Assembly (NCBI GenBank): GCA_024362935.1
Contig: JANCRA010000016.1
Location: 18,955,165-19,019,164 of the forward strand
Length of the DNA stretch: 64,000 nt
Source: Setophaga petechia
Taxonomy: Eukaryota > Chordata > Aves > Passeriformes > Parulidae
Direction: 5' to 3'
Shown here in pieces: positions 56,900-64,000 of the stretch. The notes beneath the pieces were generated by a model that was given only the letters and a program-made list of their open reading frames with translations, had not been told where the DNA came from and did no database searches. The first letter of the stretch is position 1; each line of letters opens with the position of its first letter. The translations under genes were made by a program, and so were the position numbers.

Positions 56900-57850
56900 G
56901 GACCCTTAACCGCTCTGCTCCCCGGGGGCCTTTCCCCGGGTGCCGAAGGACGCTCCGAGGTCGGATCGGGCCCGGAGCCGCCAGCCCTCAGCCGCCCCGG
57001 TGCGGGGGGCGGCCCGGAGCGCCGAGGAGGGCCGGGCGCGGCGGAAGGCGGCGGGGAGCGGGGCGGGCCCCGGGGGAGGCGGGCCGGGGAGGCCGGGCCG
57101 CGCTGAGGGCCGCGCCGGGGGGAGCGGGCGCGGGGCCGCGGTGCGGGCGGGGCGGGGGAGGCCCCGCAGCCGGCGCTCCGGCAGGTGGCACTGGCCGCCT
57201 CCCCCGCGCCCCCCCCGAGCTCCGCCGCCGCGCTCAGTCCGCCGGCGCCGATGCTGCTGAGCGGAGCGGCCGGCTCGGAGCGCGGCGGCTGCAGCGGCGG
57301 GGCGGGGGCCGGCGGGGCCCCGCAGTGCGTGGGCACCATGGCCCGCTGGCTCCGCGAGCACCTGGGCTTCCGCAGCGCCCGGCCCGCGCCGCCCGCGCCG
57401 CCCAAGCCCGACTACCGCGCCGGGCCGCCGCCTCAGCCGCCCCTGCCGCCCGGGGGCGCGGCCGAGCCGCTGGCCGCCGCCCAGCCCGACATCGTGGCGG
57501 CCTACCGGCTGCAGAAGGAGCGCGACTTCGAGGACCCCTACAGCGGCCCGCCGCCCGCCGCTGCCCCCGACGGGCCCCGCTACGTCTCGCCCAAGCACCG
57601 GCTCATCAAGGTGGAGGCGGTGGAAAAGGTGCCCGCCAGCCCCTCGCCGCCGCCGCCGGTGCCGGCTGCCCCCAGCTCGCCCCCGGCCGGTCCCGAACCG
57701 CCCGACGAGCCGCCGCAGGAGGTGAGTGAGCGGACGCGGGACCCCGGTGCTTTCCTCGCGGTATCCCGCCACTTGCGGGGTCCCGAGTGACCGCCCGCAG
57801 CCTCGGCCCCTGCCGTGAGGGGCAGGACCGGGACCCTCGGGGCAGGTGGA
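56900..57850 (+). promoter_or_regulatory. SHF: CpG-island promoter of the SH2 adaptor gene
   Basis: Extremely GC- and CpG-rich, with no TATA box. It spans the inferred transcription start and the whole first coding exon. Many GGGCGG-type words occur between 57050 and 57160. Confidence 0.75.
57338..57721 (+). CDS. SHF: SH2 adaptor (SHB/SHD/SHF family), first coding exon
   Basis: 128 codons from ATG in the strong context caccATGG to the donor CAGGAG|gtgagt, phase 0. The family hallmark N-terminus is present: MARWLREHLGF (SHD MAKWLRDYLSF), PPKPDYR, DIVAAYRLQKERDFEDPYSG (SHB YRAQKERDFEDPYNG) and SPKHRLIKVEAVEK (as in SHD). These adaptors link receptor tyrosine kinases to signalling through Tyr motifs and a C-terminal SH2 domain; the SH2 domain lies beyond this window. 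SHF is preferred over SHB or SHD because tRNA-His genes and SLC28A2 flank SHF in human. An in-frame ATG at 57251 would add 29 low-complexity residues. Confidence 0.75.
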
Positions 57851-60800
57851 GCCTGAGCCCCTCGGTCACGGAGATGGATGGCCTCGGTGGTCCCGCCAGA
57901 CTCTTGGCATCGCAGTAAGGAGCAGGGTTGGGATCCTCGAGCACCCGGGGGGGCCCGGCCAGGCTCCACGGGGCTCCCGTGTCGCGTTCCCCTGTGCCCG
58001 GGCAGCACCGACATGCCGGGCGCACGTCAGCGGCACCGGGGGCGGCCCCGGCTTCTCCTGCGGCTCCTGCGGGAGGCAGGTACGATCCCCAGTGGGAAGC
58101 GCTCGCTGAGGAGCACAGCACTGTCTGCGGTGCCCTCCGAGGCTGGGGCCGCTGACCCTGGGCCTCGCACCGCTCCGTGCCTGGCGGATCTCCCCTGCCC
58201 GCCTGCCCGTGCCAGCGGCGGCGGCCGGACCCCCAGAGATACCGCGCTGCTTTGTCAGGGAGCCTCAGCGCCTCTTTGTCTGCCGCTCCCCCACGCCGGC
58301 TTCTCCAGGCTTGAGAGCAGAGCTGGAGCTGCCAGGGAGGCGAGAAACCTCCCCGGTGAGAGGCAGGAGCTGGGCAGAAGCTCCCCATGGGGAGAAGGGC
58401 TCTGAGTGGCACCGGGACCTGGTGGAGGATAAGCCCGAGCGGGGCTGCGGCCCTCGGTGCCGGGCCTCGCTCTCGGAGGAGAGGCTGATGCGGGGACTGC
58501 GCAAATAAAGGCAGGAGGGGGTAATTAGTGCCCGCTAGCGCTGCCGCCTGCAAGACGGGGCTTGTCAGGCGAACTCGACGGGATTGCAGATCTGGCTGGC
58601 GGAGGGAATCGCGGATACAGTCAATGATGCCATCCGTGGTCCTGGCACTGCCGGGCGGCACAATGAAATGAGCACCGGGAAAAATCTGCTAGGGGATGTT
58701 TTAAGCAGATAGAAAAACTTGTTGCTGGTGGATCTTGGGAAGTTGCCTGTACTGACTAATTGCTTTTAGGAGATTTCTCGAGTGGCCCAGCAGAGCTCCC
58801 CTTCTGAGCTGGGTAAACTGGCTGCTGCAGGCAGCAGAGGGGGATGAGGAGGGCGGCAGTGGGGACCAGAGGTGCCACCGTGGTGCTGTGGTTTGCTGAG
58901 GCAGTCTGGATGGTTTTTCCTCTGGAACATGTGTTGCAGGATCAGAGCAGGAGCATGTGGACTCGGGCTGTGATGTGCAAAAGGCTGAGCCAGGGCTGTG
59001 GGAAGCAGGGACTGCGGACAGGTACAGCCAGGCTATTTGGGGACCTAAAGGCTGGGGAGAATCTGAGAAGTTTGGAGAAAAGTCAGAAGCTGGGATGCAT
59101 TCGGGGAAGCTGTGCTCAAACAGCGCTAGGCTGAAGACCATTTTACCAAGATAGGCAGTGATTAGATTACTGATGGTCTCCTGCATGCCACTGTAGGGAG
59201 GAGACTTCTAATTCTTTAGGGCTCTGGTACGTGATGGACACAGAGCTCCAGAGCCCGGGAAAAACCGGACTAAAAGTGGAAATATTTGATAGTGCTTGCA
59301 GCTGTCCATTAATACAGTTTTCCTGGAGGAGCCAGGGAGCATCCACCATGTAGAGCAACTGTGTTGGGCTGAAAAGCCCTTTGCAGCTCTCATCTACCGG
59401 GCTGAGCAGTTGGAAGGTTTCCCAACTGCTCCAGCATCATGGAGGCTCTTCCTGAAGGTAGTACAGGAGGATGGAAGTGCCTGCTGAGGGGTTACTTATT
59501 CTTGTGACCCTCGCTTTTGGTGGTGTCAAGCTGTCCTGGAACAGGGAAGGGATGCTGGAGCAGGCTGGAGCCTCAGCTGAGATGATGGTTGTGCCCAGGG
59601 CTCAGTGCTCACAGGCTTAGGAGGAGGCTGTGGGCACTGTTCCCTGCCTGCTGCAGGGACTCAGCCTGCAGACCCCTTGGATTGTGGGGATGCTGGAGAT
59701 TAAAGGAGAACCACAATTCTGTGTATGGACAGAGCTGCTGAAACAGAGAGGGTTTTTGTTAATGATAGATGGGGGAAATCACTCTAATAAAATATGCAGC
59801 CATTCCAAGTGGGGAGGATTAGGATGGAGACAAGTGGAAAGAGCAGTCACTGGTTCCTGATGGTGTGGTTTGGCTGGGATCATGTGGTTTGTTGTGGCTG
59901 GGTGCTGACTGTGCTCCCTGGGCACCCTGTGCCTGCTGTGCTGTTGTGTTTCTTCTGGAGAATGGAAAGGACATGAACATCTTGATACAGGAATCCTTCC
60001 TGCCCGGGCTGCACGATGCTTTGCTGCTGTAGCACATCTGTCACATCTTTGCCCCTTCTGTGGGGATGCATTAGGGCGAGCTCTGCAGTGGCTTGTGCTG
60101 CTTTCCAAACTCTGCTGGACATGGTGTGGACAGCACACGTCCTCCTCAGTATCTGCTTGGTGTGCCAGGCCTTTCCCCACAGCAGTGGGCAATGGACCGG
60201 CCCTGTGCCGTTCACCTGAGCCAGGTGGACACTCTGCAGGTGTCTTCCCTGCTGGGTTTGGATTAGGCACAAGGAGCAGCACCACTGGGGAGGGACGCAC
60301 TGAGGGACCTGCCACTGCCTGCACCCTGGGCATGCTTGAGGGTGGGCTCGGGGATCTGCCTGAGGACACCTTTGTCCTGTGCCCACTAGGAGCAGTCTGC
60401 TGTTGTTGCTGGGAGTGCAGGGTCAGTGCTGCAGGGTGTGGGAACAGCCGCTCAGGAAGCTCCTGGGTGTGTGTCCTTCCTGCCCGAGCTCCTCCATCTG
60501 AGTCATCTTACGCTGCCGATGCCGCGCTGTCCGTGCCGCGCGTGCCCTCCTCCTGTGCCACGGCTGCAGCCCCGGGCTCTCTGCCCAGCCCACCTGTTCC
60601 CTGTGGGCCCTGCACCAGACCCTTCTTGGAAGGTCAGCTCTGTGTTTGCTTTTGGGTTTGGCTTCAGTGTCTGCCAAAAGCCGAGCTGCCAGATGTGTAA
60701 AACTGGAGGAATTCTGCACCTGACGGAGTTTGCGCAATTTATTTACCCAATCTTCTGAGGAGACCCCAAGTGTGCTTTACCTCTTGTTTTTAAGGTGGAG

Positions 60801-63800
60801 GATCTCCCCAGGAATCCTCTGCAAACCTCTGTGTAGAATGGAACATCTTGTTGTGGCAGAAGGTTGTGGCAGGTAGAATGTTTCTGAGCAAGATGGGACA
60901 AAGAACCCCAGCTCTGCCCTGGGATTTTGGTGTCTGAGCTGTGAATGCTCTTGAAGAGCTGTGATCTGTCACCTGCACTGGTGGGCAGCATAAAAGCTGT
61001 TTGACTGTGAGAACGCAGTGATGATTTGGTTCTTTGCATTAATTTTGTTTTGATTTTTTTCCCCCTTTATGTTTGCCATATATAATAGAGTGAGACCAGC
61101 CTCAGTGCTGCAGCAGGGGTCTGGGTGTGCATTGCTGTGGCAGATAAACATGACAAAAACACTCATGCTCAAGCAGGATGTGTGTCCAGGTGCCAGTGAT
61201 GTGTGGCTGCTCCCTGAAGGACTGGTCTGCACAAGAGCTGCCCTGGGATGGTGGCTTTGCATGTCAGGCTTTTGCTTGGCACCCAAATTATTTCAAATCT
61301 AGCAAAGCTTGTGCTCTGTATGAGCAGGCGATGCCTCCACAGCTGTGTGGTGGGATCAGCAGGCAGTGAGCAGCTCCCTCAGCAACACGGAACAAGAGCA
61401 AAGCATGGAAATGCCTGGCCTTGGAGCAAAGTGGGGGGGCTCAGGGCACCCCTGGGAACTGCCCTGCCAGGGGCTGTGCCCCCTCCCTCTCTTGGGAGCA
61501 GCAGTTTGCACCGTGGCTGCTGCTGAGAGCCCTGCATGGCTCATAAAGTCCAGAACTCAGATTAGGAAATGTCAGAGATTCAGTTTCCTGGGCAACCGTA
61601 ATACGGCCCCATGTGCAAGGGCATTGGGATGTGCCCAGTGATTGCATGATCCCTGCTCTTTGCCCCATTCCTGGCACTGGCTGGAGCCTCCAGCCCCTCA
61701 GTCTTGGGGCTTGAGGCACCATTCTCGTGGGCTTGCTTGTCCATCCCGAGGTTGTGATGCTCCTGGAGGCAATAATTGTCTTCTCACCTTTTCTGTGGCT
61801 CTCTGCTGTAATGTCCAACCATGTGAAAAACAAATGGATTTATGTTCTCATCACCCTGCGGTTGGGAGACCTTGCTCCTATGAAGTGGCATCCTTGAGGC
61901 AGTGGAGAAGCAAACCAGTGTGGCAAACTCCCCCAAACCCAAGGAGCTTCTCTCTAACCAGAGCCAGTTGCTCTGGGTCCAAACTGAACCCAGCAAACCA
62001 CATCCTCTGCCAACAAAGTCCATCTAATCTCTTCTGAGTGCCTCTGCAAACTTCTGCAGGCAAAATACCCAGTTTTAGGGGTCTTGGCAGAAACCTGTTA
62101 GATTCTCCACCATCTCTGCTTTCTAGACCTGGAAGCATCTGTGTGGGGTCACTCTGTGAGCCTGCTGGAGCTTGTGCATTCCTCCCTGGGAAGCCAGGCC
62201 TAAACAGGAGGAAATACATTTGGAAATATGGAAATAATGTTGGGTTTGATGATCTTGGAGGTCTTTTCCAACCTTAATGATTGTATGACAGTGACCACTG
62301 CATGCAGGGAAGCCTCCTGGCCCTGTCTGAAGCTGCTGTGTGTGTATGGTGCAGAGGGAGCATCCAGGACTGGCACCAGCAGCAAGAGAGGTCTGTGCCT
62401 GTCTAGGAAATGTGGTTCATGGCATGGGGCCTAAGGAACAGAGAGCTAACCCCAGGAGGGTCAGCCAACTGCATTTCACAGCCCCCCAGCACACTTGGAG
62501 CCACGAGAGCTCTGCTAAAGTTAGCATTGAACATGGCACAGCCCAGTCACCCACCTTGGCTGTTGAGCTGGTGCACCTGTGTGTGTAGGGACGCTGCTGG
62601 CATGCCCATGCCATTGTCTTGAGCACATGTGTGAGGATGCTGCTGCTGTCACAGGGCTGTGCTCTGCAACTGTTGAGGTGCAACAAGAGCCTCTGCAGCT
62701 TTTGAGCAGTGGGAGAGGCCATGGGATGTCCTGGCTGTTTGGAGCAGCTTCTCTGAGATCTCTCAGGCAGCACTGGGAAGCAGGTCCTGGTTGGCCAAGC
62801 AGCTGCCAGAGTCACCAGTGACTTGTGTTCCCCTGGGGAATTTTACCCTGCAATGGGCTGCAGACCCCTGGGCTGAGCTCTGCTGCCTTGTGTCCCCAGT
62901 GCTTGATGGGGCCTGAGTGATGCCTGTCACCCCTGAGATGATGGAGGTGAGAGCAGACTGCCTGTCTCCCCCTGCAAAGCTGGGGCTGGCAGCTCCTGAG
63001 CCCTGTCCTGGGCTGGAGCCAGTGCTCTGACACCATCTGTCCTCTCCGCCTTGCTGAGAGGGGAGAGCATCTGCAGCTCCCATGTGTGAGCCCTGTTCTG
63101 CTCCTGTGGGGCAGTCTGGGGATGATCACAAGCAAGTGCTCGTGCCCTGGCATGGAGGAGCCAGGTGTTGAGAGCTGACCCTGTTCCCCATGCATTGCTG
63201 CCCATGGAGCTGGGACATTTAGGGAGGAGTGGTGAGCCAGGCGCAGAGAGCCGTGTGCCTCATGTAGCTCACAGGGATGCCAAGTCTTGGGACTGCATGG
63301 AGCTGTTTACAGTTCCAGTTCCTGTTCCCTTTTCCTGCTGGGCTTTCTGTCACAGGCTATTGTTGGGAATTTTGCTCAGGAAGGAGGGAGAAATCTTTTG
63401 TTTTGAGCTGATTATTGGAGCTGCAGAGGAATGTGTGAGCAGCCGTGGTCTCCATGGCTGGCCTGGAGCAGGACAGCATAGTGGTGAGGATGGAGCCTGG
63501 CACCAGGTGGGTGCCACACCATGCTTGGGACATTTGGTCCTTGCTGTGGGACATCTGCACAGCCCATTTTGTGGTAGCAAATCCCCCCCAAGCTGGGGGT
63601 TTGTGTCCTGGTGGGTGCTTGGGTACGCTCGATTGCTGCTGGAAATATTGCCTGGCCCCACTTTGGGAGCAGGCTTTGGGGCTGGAGGAGGATGCACAGC
63701 TCCATGCTTCTTGGGACTGCAGGGCCATGTGATGGGCTGCTCTGACTGGGAAGCTGCTGAGATGCTAGAGCAGGCATGTGGCTCCAGTGCTGGAGGGGAT

Positions 63801-64000
63801 TGAGCTCTGGGACATGCCCCATGTCCTACTGCAGGATCCTCTCCTTTTCATTCATAAGTGCAAATCTCAGGAATTTAGTGCTGACCCTGTGACCTGGCAC
63901 TTGAGAAGCTCCTGGTTTGGTTTCCTGGAGGAAGGTTCTATCTTGTCTTACTTAACTTAGGATGTGTCTGGGGGTGCTGTGGGGGCCTGGGAAGGAGTGG
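57722..64000 (+). other. First intron of the SH2 adaptor gene (partial)
   Basis: At least 6.3 kb of intron up to the window edge. No further SHF-like exon is readable (no YxxP adaptor or SH2 motifs in any frame). It holds a CR1 3' end at 62232-62290. CpG richness persists to about 58.5 kb. Confidence 0.6.
62232..62290 (+). mobile_element. CR1 3' terminal scrap
   Basis: Reads ttgggtttgatgatcttgga then cttttccaaccttaatgatt then gtatga, a CR1 3' end. Confidence 0.8.

Noticed and set aside
57338..57721. PDE8A, the gene next to SLC28A1 in human
   Set aside because: The translation has the SHB/SHD/SHF N-terminal signature, not a PDE8A N-terminus.
56906..58661. 288- and 351-codon minus-strand frames
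   Set aside because: Arg/Pro/Gly-rich antisense frames of the SHF CpG island, where stop codons are rare.

Overview
This window is vertebrate nuclear DNA, almost certainly from a bird. It holds intron-containing genes with GT-AG junctions, several truncated CR1 LINE copies with the typical bird 3' tail (ending like ATTCTGTGATTCTATG), CpG islands, and compact introns. No bacterial or phage features are present. I cannot name the species.

Layout. (1) 944-32558, + strand: ALPK3, a muscle alpha-kinase-family protein, in 13 coding exons. The joined exons give an open frame of 1,496 codons plus stop. The gene starts from a TATA-containing CpG-island promoter, next to a CR1 fragment that carries a 163-bp tandem duplication. 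The first two introns (about 12.7 and 6.7 kb) hold CR1 copies and a 51-bp minisatellite. Intron 4 holds an (ATTAT)n array and a 22-T tract at the next acceptor. (2) 34210-42291, - strand: a concentrative nucleoside transporter (SLC28/CNT family), with 16 well supported coding exons and one provisional N-terminal exon. It lies tail to tail with ALPK3; the two predicted poly(A) signals are about 235 bp apart. Upstream of its start codon are a (GGGAA)n microsatellite touching the first coding-exon donor and a solo LTR in the same orientation. (3) 45490-46732: two identical tRNA-His(GTG) genes facing each other on the arms of a long inverted repeat. The arms are perfect over at least 208 bp and enclose a very T-rich/AT-rich spacer. 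Related GC-rich minisatellites flank both sides. (4) 46.8-56.8 kb: intergenic, with CR1 fragments and no gene I can support. (5) 57338-57721, + strand: first coding exon of an SHB/SHD/SHF-type SH2 adaptor, probably SHF, in a strong CpG island. The rest of the window is its first intron.

The gene order ALPK3 - SLC28 - tRNA-His - SHF is informative. From memory, human ALPK3 sits beside SLC28A1 (15q25), while human SHF, tRNA-His genes and SLC28A2 sit together (15q21). Here one SLC28 gene joins the two neighbourhoods. Its four permeant-selectivity residues (Gly-Gln and Ser-Val) match the broad-specificity paralogue CNT3, although the rest of the protein looks like CNT1/CNT2.

No new multi-gene system was found. 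The most unusual structures are the tRNA-His palindrome, the CNT selectivity pattern with its synteny, and the LTR and satellite insertions around the SLC28 5' end. Comparisons with human proteins and human gene order are from memory and were not computed.
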